A stretch of DNA of 64,000 bases, taken from contig NC_092190.1 in the NCBI RefSeq assembly GCF_043641665.1, positions 6,896,548-6,960,547 on the forward strand, given 5' to 3'. Positions 1 through 11,881 of this stretch are shown here, piece by piece. Below the pieces are notes generated by a model. The model saw only the letters and a list, made by a program, of their open reading frames with translations. It had not been told where the DNA came from and did not search any database. How positions within the stretch are numbered: the stretch's first letter is position 1; each line of letters begins with the position of its first letter. The translations under genes and the position numbers were made by a program. The DNA comes from Enoplosus armatus. Its lineage: Eukaryota > Chordata > Actinopteri > Centrarchiformes > Enoplosidae.

Positions 1-2250
1 ATTTAGCAACCACCTACAATAACCCAAGAACAGCAACCTGCAAACAACTCCCTAACATCCTCATCAAATCATCTAGCAAAGATGGCACAATATCATGCAT
101 GTAGCCATCAGGTACATATTTTAAATCCCTTTTTACAGTTAATTCTCTGGCCAATAACAACCGTTTACCTAATATGGGGCGGGTTTGATACGATGACTGA
201 AAGAGGAGTGTCTTAAACAACCAAGATGGCTGCCACTGATGTGGAACGTTCTGTTGAATCTGCTATTGCCTTCGTATCAAACGAACTGGAAGGTATGTTT
301 TCTTTAAAAAAAGAACTTCACTTAAGGCTTGTATGTGTGTTTGCTGTACTTCTGGATGCTCAGCGGTACATCACAGGTTTCATAGCTCTGATTAATTGTA
401 GGTTTACCAATTGCGTCCATAGGCATTTTGGTCTGCGCCCCTTGGAAATCAGACATCAACTGAGACGTAATGTCAGGCGTAGTAACGGTTGCTTAGCAAA
501 AGGTTCCATTCTAACCACAAACAGAGGGTTACAGATCGGGTATGAACCAAGAGTCCATGTTGTCAAAGCGTGTGCCGTGTGTATGACATTCTCATTATTA
601 GGACTCATTCCCCATCCGTGTTACATTACAACAAGGTTTCTGTCATTAAGATTTGGACATCAGGAAGGCCTCACTTGCCACAAACACAATTACCAGTGAG
701 ATCAATTCACACCTTGACTGAACTTAGACAATAAAATAACAGAAGACAGCCTTTACGCTGCATACTAAGCAGGTCAAAGATTCCTGTGCAACATGCTATC
801 AAACATGGAGTGCTCTCTAACTTACAGCCTTTAGTGCCTCATGTGGTTGTGTGTGCGATTGTGTATCCGTGGCTCTCTGCCTGTATGCAACAGACATCTC
901 TCTTCAGATCCCCCCATGAAGTAGACTGATGACTAGGGGAAGGTTTTAGCGCCATGGCCCTCATCAATCCTGCAATGTTTGGAAGTGGCGGGGCACTAGC
1001 CGGTACTAGCTAATGGGACAGAAGTAAACACAGAGCGCCATGATGCTGCTCGTCTCTGAGCTGCTGCAACAGGGTGTGACTAATATGGGTTTTTTAAGGC
1101 TCATAAAAATACCAGTAGTTCTGGTGTGAAGCTACTTGGCAAGTCTGAGAAAAAACATTTTTATAGTGGGACATTAAAACTCTTTATGAAGACCAAAAAT
1201 AATGACAGTTACACTAATTAGATTTTACAGTTAAAGCACCTTATGTTGATGTTCATGGATAACCGATTTGTGTAATTCTGCATCAGTAAATTTTCCAAAC
1301 TTTTATTTTCCATAAACATAAAAACATGGTTCAGAGAAAGTAGTATTTGTCCAAACCAGCAGTAAGAGTGGACATTTTCCTTTGTTATTCCCTCGTTACT
1401 GTTGTTGTCTTTAATGGTAAGCTTGGCCTGAATGTTTTGCCTTGTTCTGCATACTGCCCTACAAACACTCTCGTAATGTCTTTTTTGCCATTACCTGCCC
1501 AGGATACTGAGGCTAATACTAGCATGGCTAGCATCTGACATCTGTAGCCTTTGACATTTTGTCTTTTGTCTCTAATGTATACTTTGCTTCTGTCAAATTA
1601 GTGAAATAATAACATCTTTACTTGTCGTACCTCAGAAGAGTATTAAAAACACACAGTCACATACTTGTGAGTACTTGTTTCTGGTAGGTGAGAAAATATG
1701 TTTTTGTTGTAAATGATCATGATAGAATATTAATCAGATTCCAGTCTGTCTGCTGAGGTGGATGATTCTCCTTCAGACATGGTCCGTCGGATCAGAGTGT
1801 ATTAGTGACCTGGACCGGGGCAATGAGCATCCATCAGCTCACAGACAAGGCTTTCAGTCTGGGACCCCACTCAGATAAACAGTCACCCCCACCATCACAC
1901 ACATGAACATATATACACAGACACACATCTTTTATGTATATGCAGCATGCATATATATAGGATTATTAATGGAGTCATTTTGTATCTATAATAATAATAA
2001 TAATCTGCTGCCTTCAACAAACAGAACAGAACATCTCTGCTGCAGAATAGCTTTTAAGTTGAACTATAAGATGCAACAATGTCACATCCAATTTTATTAG
2101 CTCGCATAGTATTTGTATCAACTTTCATTTTCTTCCAAACCTCTGTGCCGGTGAATAAGTATCATCTTTTAAATCTCTGCACAAGACACATTTTCTTTTG
2201 GAAAGTGCAACAGAAACACCCCACCACAGCAGACATCATCGCCAGTCTAC
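1..2250. other. Last in-window plekhm3 intron (3' part off window)
   Basis: The donor (AAG then GTAGAC) is at 2251/2250 on the minus strand. The next plekhm3 exon would carry the IFPREYL-type segment of the Rubicon-homology region and is not found between 1 and 2250, so it lies to the left. Apart from the plus-strand first-exon-like segment at 226-293, this stretch is AT-rich single-copy-looking sequence with a short (AAT)n run near 1990. Confidence 0.6.
226..293 (+). other. First-exon-like segment antisense inside the last plekhm3 intron (unrecognised)
   Basis: An ATG in a strong Kozak context (AAG before ATG, G after) begins an open frame reading MAATDVERSVESAIAFVSNE and then LEG. It is followed directly by a good splice donor (GAAG then GTATGT) near 293. 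The ATG overlaps an AAGATGGCTGCC sequence, the YY1-type element common at vertebrate transcription starts. The frame stays open to 699, but the translation after the donor does not look like protein. I do not recognise the peptide and I see no convincing second exon downstream on the plus strand. It could be a real first exon of an antisense or nested gene, a duplicated 5' exon fragment, or chance. Confidence 0.25.
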
Positions 2251-5200
2251 CTTCGTCTGAGGTCCTCGGCAACGGTTGCTCGGCAGCTGAACAGGTAGGC
2301 CCGCAGTGACTGGAGCTGCTGACGGAGACGCAGCACAGTGCTGAGAGGCTCGCAGTGCTCATACAGACAAGGGTTGAGCTGCTGGACGTCCAGCAGGGGC
2401 TCCTCATACACAAACTCCAGGAACTCCTTGGCCTGTTTAGACACCTGCAGGAGCACATGAGTTGTTTACATCAGGCAACAGATAGAAGGGATGATACCCA
2501 CCAAGTGTACGTTCCATGATTGTAATGGACGATGCAGGACTAAGAAGCCTCTAGTTTTTGTAAGGATTAAACAAAAGAGTGATTATTGAGCTTCAGAGGT
2601 GCTGGTAGGCTGATTTTCTTTACCTTTGGACAGAGCCAAGCTAGCTGTTTCCAGTCTTTATGCTAAGCTAAACTAACTTCTCCTGGCTGCAGCTTCATAT
2701 TTTGCTTTTGAAATGTGGAACTATTTACTCTCATCTGCAACAATCAGATGAGAGTCAAAGACTCAAAAATGACATTTGATTTTAGCAGGCATACAGACCA
2801 AAAACAACCCTGTGTTAAAACAATGCAAGGGGCTTTTTTGGGGGCGTGTTGTTTCAGGTACCAGTGAGAAATGAAATACAACCCAGGAAATCCAGTTTGA
2901 GTACTAGATCCTAGAGTTTGAAGTTTTATCAGACGCTAAAACACTGTACTGCTGCAATTATTTTATCTTTTATCTCAACAATGACCAGGTAAAGAAATAC
3001 AACATTCATGTTACAGTAATTACCATGAATGTGCGCTTGCATGTATTTGCTTGGCCACCGCAACACCAGATGACCTTTAAACCTTTTTGCTGGGGCCCAT
3101 GGCGTTGCAGGACTAAAGTAAACGCACACATTCTTTTGGTGATCTGTCAGGAAACTCTTTGAATTAATCTCACATCACTGTCCATTACTGGAAACTAGTT
3201 GACCTTTATTTTAAATATATATATATTCTTATATTCTTATATTTGAAGAAAATAAGAATTTCTAAAATGTAATCCAGACTGACTAGAATTTGTTAAAATG
3301 GGACTTGAAGACCACATGAAAATAGGACTTAAATTTCCAGGAAAACTCTCACTTGGCTCTTTAATGGTGCCCTAATGCATCATAATACTTGCATCACATT
3401 ACAAGACCTAAAGATACCCTGCTGATGTTCCAGTCGCTCAGAATGAGAAACTGCATACTTTCAAAGCTGGAACAGTCAGTATGTTGAGATGGTGGGTATT
3501 TTCATATCGTTGCGTGTTTGCTGTCCCACCTTGTGCTTGCTGGTGTCCCAGTTGTGCAGCAGGCGTGCCGGGATGAGGAAGGAGTTGTCCTGATGGCAGC
3601 TCTGGCAGTAGTACCAGCCGCTGTAGTAGCAAACCTTTGCCTTTCCTCTGGAAAGACCGACTGGACGCTGACAACCTGAGTAGGAAGTCATAGGGTAAGT
3701 ATCTGTGTGTGCTTACATCTTATTAATAAACACAAATCTGATGCCATATGATACTCTAGGGTGTCTGAATGTCTCTGTAATCATGAGAAAACCAGGTAAA
3801 CCACTTTTAAGAAAGTGCCAAAGGTGGAATTCAAACCAACAGCAACTTCTATCTTAATTTACAACAGAGAGATCCATATGAACTGCTCTTTGTGTCCATT
3901 TATGAGTCCATTTATGAGTCCTAACTGGCTAATTAGCCCTAAGGTGTTGCACAAGTCAGCTTTTGGTGTTAACAGTCTGCTGGAGTGGCGGGGAGAGCCA
4001 AGAACAGGAGAACACAAAGGTTGTAGAGCAAATAACTTGGCGTTAATATGTGTCAGTTTATTGCCCCTCTCTAAATACCACACTAATCCAGCAGAGTAAA
4101 CCTGTAGATAATAAACAAGGTAGTCTAAGTTTAAAAGGAATTCTGCCCCCAATAAGGCAACATCTATGTTGTATCATGACCTATAAGAACTGGACAAAAA
4201 CAGTGACAACTGATTTTATTGCACTGATTAGAGAATTGTAGAGAAATCCTTAAATGGAGGTGTTTATTCTAATCATGGGTGTAACTTCCAACCTATTTTA
4301 GAAAACATGCACATCATACAAAAAAAATCATCGGGAGCTGGACTAAACATAAGCACATAAGAAGTAAGCTCCAAATTTACTACACTATCACACAAAATTA
4401 TCATGACAAGTGGCAAACTCTTTGGAAAGTATTTGAACTTCCTACAAACCCTTTGATTGGTCGAGCTTGTTGAAAGCTATAAACTGCGTGGCGGTAAGCT
4501 CTGCGGCCTGCAGACATTACTCAGGGAAAGAAAATACAAACACATGAACTTTCACTTTCTCTACCACACGTTAATTTAAGTTATATTCTGATTTATTGGA
4601 GATGATGTGTAATTACAATATACTAACAATATGCTAGAGGTGAAGAGAAATAACAGCTATGTTAGTAAAAGAAACCTAAGGGGTCAGTATGCAGCTTTAA
4701 GCCCTTGCCCCCACATTATTCCGACATTGGAAATGGGAGAGCTGCGTCCAACAATTTTTGTAACTTTGGTGTAATTTCTGTCACTCAATTAATGGCCAGT
4801 TTTCTGTGACTAATTAGAAGCTCACGCCTACTTTCTACTACTACTCTCTCAAGTTCTGTTTTTTAAGTCGTTACAGACACTTTTGCACACACAAAAGTGA
4901 CAGAAACATTTTTCGTGTGTACAAAAAGACTGTCTAAAAGTGTATCTCCACATATTTCGACAACTATTGCATCCCGCCCCTCTTTATGACTGCTGGCTCT
5001 TTCACCCCACCTTCGAGTGTGGCCATGACAGCTATAAACACTTTTGTTACTTAGTTACCAATTTTAGTAACCAAAGACATTTTGGTGACCAAAACTATAT
5101 TTAAGTCTTAAAGTCTTTGCATGCTGTATTTTTGTGGTCCTAGTTCTGGTTAAATGATCTATCTTTATATCTCAGGTCTCCTTCCACGAAACTAAATGTG

Positions 5201-8200
5201 GCGTTCTTGAGGAGTTAGTGCTTAAATGATGTTATGTTTGACAACCATGACCAATTTCACGATGAGCAACCTCATCATGATGTGTTATTTGCTGGAGATG
5301 CAGAAAATAGCAATTACATAACTGTTTTTTGGGGGGGGAGTCTATCTAATTTTATTGTGTCCACTCAAACTCCTGAAAACCACATCTACGTCCTTCAGTA
5401 TGTCCAAAACTGAGCAATATTTTACTGACAGTTTAAATTATTTTGTATCTTCTTGTTTGGTGCATCTTCTAGTATTAATATCCATGTTTGCCAAAATCTA
5501 CCAGCCAAACTCATTTGAAGTAATCCCTCAGAGTCTTCTTGCAGTAGTCACAACACAGCGGACTTAAGAAGGTGTTTGTAGACCTAAAAGACCAACAGAT
5601 CCTCAGCTCTATTCAGCCTGATATCTGCCCCACTGTCTGCTTTGTCCTCTAGACTCTTTAAAGTTCATTCTTCACCCAAACACCCGGACCTGGTCTATGA
5701 TCACACAAACAGCTGAGCGCCACAGTGCTGCAACAGGTGTCCCTTATCCACACAATCTTGGAGGACCTGGGGCCTGGAGGAAAACAGCGAATGAAGAGAG
5801 GTAGAGAAGAAAAGAAACGGAAGATTGTTATCTGTTTTTTTTTGTTGGAAAACAGAGGCATGGAAAGCTACAGAAAAGAAAAGACAGAGGAAGAGAGACG
5901 TGTGTCGGCCTGTTTGTCAGCGACGCTTCAACTCAAGAAACAACACAGACTGAAAAAGGGGGGAAAAAAAGACAGAATGAGTAAAAGGCTATCGAGAGAT
6001 GAGAGGAAAGAAGGAATCGCATGAAAGAGAAGAAGAGTGAGATCAAACAAGGACAGATGAAGGCAGAGAATAAAGAGAAATTAGCCCAGCTACTTTTCTA
6101 TCATAGACAAGAATCTGAGGTCTGAAAAAGACAGACAATGGTCTAATCAGCGCTGAGCGCTGGAGGCCAAAAGAAAGAAAAACAACTGGTGTTAGAGCAC
6201 CAGTCAGCCACACATGGACTAAATGATGGACTGAACAATCATGTTAATAACCAATTAACCTGTTGATTTGTTTTCAGATTATTGATGATTCGTTCTGGGA
6301 CGATGATTGACGATTTGTACGGCCGATGATCCAAAACCATAACGTTAATTTTGATTTATTAGAACTTGTTTTGGCCGTCCATTTTATTGGTTATGGTAGT
6401 ATTGTGCCAACCGATAAATTGGCTTGGTCGATAACATATCAGTATTGCTTTAATGCAAGTCATTAAGTACAAAGGCATTGTAGTACAGAAATGATAAAGA
6501 TTGGAGAGGTTGTTTAAAAACAGCGTCACATCAGCGTCTACATTACATCGGGTCGACACTGGATCACCGGCCATTGCACTTACACCTGATATTATTCATT
6601 AATAAGCGATAATTAATAAGTGATCCAATCTAATTATGCAAATTAACAAGGTGGGGCTGGCAGACTTGTCAATTAACAGTGTGTAAGGCAAGGGTAGTGA
6701 GTGACCGGTGGAGACTTTTTCTGTAGCCTTGCTAACAAGGCTAACAGTACTTAATACCCTCGTCTTGCACGTCACATTGGTCCCTCGAGAACCTCACCAA
6801 GCTGTGCTGCTGTTGGGTTGTCTGGAGCTTTTTGTCCTGTGGCCTTTTAACTTAAATATTTTTCTTGTGAGAGAGAATGTGGCTCAACTGTAGAAACTGC
6901 ATTTATAACCATCAGACTTTTGATCTCAGTGTGAGTCAGACCACCTCCTGATGTGGTCTGGCTGTTCCGATCACATTCTCATTGCAATACTTTCTGCCAG
7001 TTTCGCTGTATCCCTAAAACACTTTATTGAACGGCTGTGTGCCAAACATGGCAGTAATGTATAAATTATCAGTCTCCATTTTCACCACTTTGTTTAACCA
7101 AAGTTTAAACAATGGATATTTGTTTTTCCTTTGGTTGAAATCATTGCTTGTGGATACGATGGGGAAAAAAAGACGACAACAAAGTCTTATCTTTTTGAAG
7201 GACCCATGATCGAATACATATGTGTAACTCAGATTTAGGCTAATTACAGCAGTGCACTCGTGCTGTTGTTGGGGTGGATGCTCTTTCAAAAAAACCACAG
7301 TCCTCTGGTTGGGAGCCAGCAGGCAGAGGGGATGGTCAACAGTCAGAGAAACACTGTGTCACTTCGAGGAAAGAGCTGACCACCAGGCCGGCTTTCAGGC
7401 CAACTGTGGCCTCGTCTTTGGTCTGCTGCTGTTGGGACCAAAGGAACAAAGACACATACGTATGTAGCCTGAAAACATTCGCAAACGAAATAACAACCTT
7501 AAACCGTAACCTCAAATTCTATATCATGAGGAAAAGAAGAGAACACACCCACACACACAGGCAAATGTACTTTTACCAAAAGCTGAGGAAGTCTGTAAAT
7601 CTGATGCTGACAACACCGTAGGGATTCTCACCACCTTTTGAGTAGACCGATTGCAATGTTGTATAAACAGAAAATAAATGCAGTAAGTGTTTGTTTTGTT
7701 CCTTCAAATAACTAACATTGTATGTTATGCTTTATTAAGCAATTAAGGGAGTTAGTAAATATTACATATTGTAAGATATGTACGTATATAAAGTATAAAT
7801 ATATATATATACTCAGTGTCCACTTTATTAGGTACACCTGTACAGTCTAATGCAATCCAATACAACTGTTCTGCCATAAAGCTATCTATTTTCATGATGC
7901 CTATAATGTTCAGGTTGTTTTGACACTGTCATAGAGGTGTTGATTAAATTATATGTTTATTATTGAGGTCATAGTTTGTGGTGGTGTTGCACTGCATCGC
8001 ATTATATTCAGAAGTGTTTCTAATAATCTGCCTCCCTCACGAATGTATATGGGAAGGACAAAAACATAGAAACACCTCTCAATATAATGTAGTACAACAG
8101 CACAACACCACCTTTAAGTATAAGCTCAAAAATAAATAAAAGTGCATTTTCACATTCCCTTCAATTGGATTGTTGAATTAGATTGTACAGGTGTACCTGA

Positions 8201-8661
8201 TAATGTGGCCCCTGAGTTTAAATAAGTAGATGGTAAATAAAGTGTACAAATAAGTATACAAAGTCTATATATGTTAATTATGTATGTTGTGTTAATTTAA
8301 GAAGGAACTATTAATACTTGCTGCTGCTAACTACTTCCTCCATTATCAGCACAGAGTAACAACTGCTTTCTCTTCTCGTCTCTGATCTTTTATGGCTCTT
8401 TCTGGGACGAAGAGAAAGAGGGACAGAGGGAAAGATGAATGGGAATTCAAACGTAGCTCAAAGGTCTACCGATTGTACCGCGGCTCTCTGTAGTGAGAGA
8501 GGGTCACTTTGACCTGCCCACGGTGAGCATACGGTGGTGAGAGAGAGAGAAAGAGACATAGAGATACAGAGAGTGAGAGAGAGATGACATCAGGGCAAAA
8601 AGGGGCTAACGCTTTCATCTGCCCGCCGCTGGTTTTAAACCACCACACCTCTGAGGACGCT

Positions 8662-8715
<54 letters not shown>

Positions 8716-8839
8716 GTACATGTGTGTGAATTAAAACGGGAAAAAACGAGAGAAGCCTGAGCTTTGATGTGTCTCATTCACACCGACCAAACACTCGAGT
8801 GAAAATGTGCACAAATGGAGAGTACTATGAGTAAGACAG

Positions 8840-8874
<35 letters not shown>

Positions 8875-9069
8875 GAGAGAGACTGTCTATCTTTTGATGT
8901 GAGCCCGCCTCCTACTTCCTCTATTCCCTCATATCTACTGATTCCCACTTCACCCGAAGCCCCCCCCCCACCGTCCAACAGATTCACATGGTCTGTCGGG
9001 GGCCTGAGAATGTGCTCCAGTGCAACGACAGGGGTCACCAAACCTGGAGGACACACACTGCACAATATG

Positions 9070-9149
<80 letters not shown>

Positions 9150-11817
9150 GAGGGGTGATGGGGAGTCCCAGGTCTTCAAACAAACACTAACCGTTTCCTT
9201 CAAAAGGAATCAAAAACGAAGCAAGTAATTAGTTGAATACATTTTACATTTTGATGTTAAATAACCAATCACTCGATATGTATGGATGGACGGAGCATGC
9301 ATATGCAAAAGCACAGACTTGAATCAAGTTCAAAGACAAATCAGTGGAGACTAAAGTAGCATGAGGGACTGCAGTCGCTTCCATCAAGAGATCTTGTTTA
9401 GATTAGTGGCTTCATATATGAACAATCTGATATGTATTCAGGTTAACAACAGAAGGTGAATGTTTTTGATGAATTAGGCTTCTGGGGGGGTTTTGAGGGC
9501 CAATATGAGTATTTACTGTAGATGTTTAATTCTTTTATTCTTCAATTCAGTCGAAGTTGGATCCAGTTGGACGAAGCCTGGCAGAAAAAGAAGGCGGTAC
9601 ACATCTTAGTCTGTCTCTAAATAATTTGACTTCCCTACCCGGTCTGTGGCACTCCAACTGAAGACATAAAGCTTACTAATATATAGTTTCATTTTTAAGC
9701 AAGACTAAGAGTCACTGTAATAATCATTGTGCAATATGCAAGATGTAACAAACTGCATCACAACATAAATGGGTGACACTGACTAACCAATATGTTGATT
9801 GTTTTCCATTAAATATGAAGTCTATAAAATGTCAGAAAATAGAGGAAATTACCATCATAAGTTGCCAGAGCTCAAGTTGACGTCCGACCAACATCCCAAA
9901 ATCCAGCAGGTACAGTATATAGGGATCACTCTAACTCTTCTGTCAATCCTCTTCCTCCCCTCCTCCTCTTAACCGGCTCTTCCTCTGACAGTCTGATAGA
10001 GGCCATGTCTATTTGTTTACTACAGAACGTGTAATATAAAAAATGGGCCACATTTCAATAAAAAGGAGTTGGCAGGCGACCAAGGAGAGGCTGCTGCGAG
10101 AGCCAGAGGAGAGCAGTGGATAGAAGAAAAAAAAAAAGATCGAAAAACCTATACCGTTTAATTTAAGATTGTTATTTTACAGCTGGTGAGAGTGAAATTG
10201 AAAGATGAATTTCCCAACTGAAAAAAACATGAAAATGATAACTAGAAAACTACAAAAGCACAAGACCTCTAACAATAACTCATGGACAGTTTTAAGGCCT
10301 TGAATTAAAATGGTGTAAAATACTTTTTTCAGCACCTGCTAAGTAACACTGCAGGAGACTAAGAAGGGATACAGTCAAATAAATGAGAGGGGGGGCAGAG
10401 CGAGAAAGGGAGACAAAAAGAGGGACAGGCTGTGAGTGTGAATGAACTGGTGAAAGGAAAAAGAAAAAAAGGGGAGGAAAAGGAGGGAAATAAACGGACT
10501 GAGCGAGCAGAGGTGTGCTCTGTATAGAAAATGGACGTATCCAGCTGTCCCTCCCATCCAGCTCTACCCAGAAACCCTTCAATCAAACAACTACGATCAA
10601 GCCTGACCACTGTAGCATCCCCAGGCCGCTTTCATTCGTCCTCATTCATTCATTCATTCATCCATTTTTCCTCTCCTCCGGTGCTTTAAGCCTACCAATT
10701 ATCATCAGCTGCCCCCAGACGGCCTCTGTCCTTGTTCCTGTTTCAGCTGGCCTTTCAAACAGCCCCTGCATTAATAAGCCAGTTGTTACAAATAAAAAGG
10801 GAGGTGAGCGGTGATTATTCAAAGCCCTCCTAAGAGAGAGAGAGGAAGCCCACGTTTTCACACCCAGGGAGAGTAAAAGCACCGCCTGCCATTTATGGGG
10901 CTGTCCAAGAGCCTGGTATGGAGACTAACAGGAGTAATAATAAAGGAGGGAGAGAGGCTGTAAAAAAAAGGTAAAAGACTAAATACTGAAAAACACCGAA
11001 AACCACTGGCTGACAAGAATGGGTAGATGCATCCAAACAGACAACATCCTTCATTTATCTGTTCAACAGAGTGAAAATAATAAAACCACTTAAACCACTT
11101 GCATCAAGTGTCCAGCAGTTAAACCTTTGAAATGAAAATGATTTTCCATATTCAAAGAATTCACAGATTCTGGATTTAAGAGTAGAGTATTTTAAAGTAG
11201 AAATTTTAGCCAGGTAATGTTTGGTAGAAAAACCATTTCAGACACAAATTATTATTCAAATCTGAGTATTTTTATGTCTGTAAACATGTCTGAAGGGATC
11301 TTTAAACTCAGGGTCATACACATACACACAACTATTATTAAAGCCAGTAACTAAATATTTTACTTAAATATAACTTTGCCCTTTTGTTCTCTTCTAGAAT
11401 ATAAACAAGTAAGAACCTTTGCCAGTCAGTAATAAAGATTTAAATGGATAATACATTTGGAACCGGTTCCAACACCCTACCCTAGGACCAACTACAAAGG
11501 AGGAAAGAAATACATTCAGTCTCAACTAACGGACTCAAATCGGGCACACTGCGGATCATGGTCGGCATCTTAAACCCAAAGCTACTTTGAGGATGAAGGT
11601 AACTGAACTGAAAATTTATCAGTATATCTTTAATACATTCTGCCGCAGAGACAGTTAGGTGAGGAGTCTTGAGATTGTGGATGCCATGTTGAAATTTCTA
11701 ACCTTTGTGGGTAAATTTGTGTTGGAAAAACGTGAGGCCATAAGAAGAGAGGAAAATACAGAAAAAAATGGCTAATATTTAATCACTCTCGTGATCTTCT
11801 TATACAACAGTTTGTCA

Positions 11818-11881
<64 letters not shown>

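Noticed and set aside
14..220. 68-codon minus-strand ORF near the left edge as the missing plekhm3 exon
   Set aside because: It has no CxxC, IFPREYL-like or other Rubicon-homology motif and no suitable acceptor in the required phase.
226..699. 157-codon plus-strand ORF as a complete gene
   Set aside because: After the GTATGT donor near 293 the translation loses protein character and has no recognisable domain. Only the short first-exon-like part is kept, at low confidence.
5725..6024. Lys/Glu/Arg-rich 99-codon ORF
   Set aside because: Low-complexity purine-rich intron sequence with no splice or homology support.
8778..9228. ORFs rich in His-Thr or Cys-Val repeats
   Set aside because: These are translations of TG/CA microsatellites; the same applies at 17112, 28233, 36661, 37917, 48214 and others.
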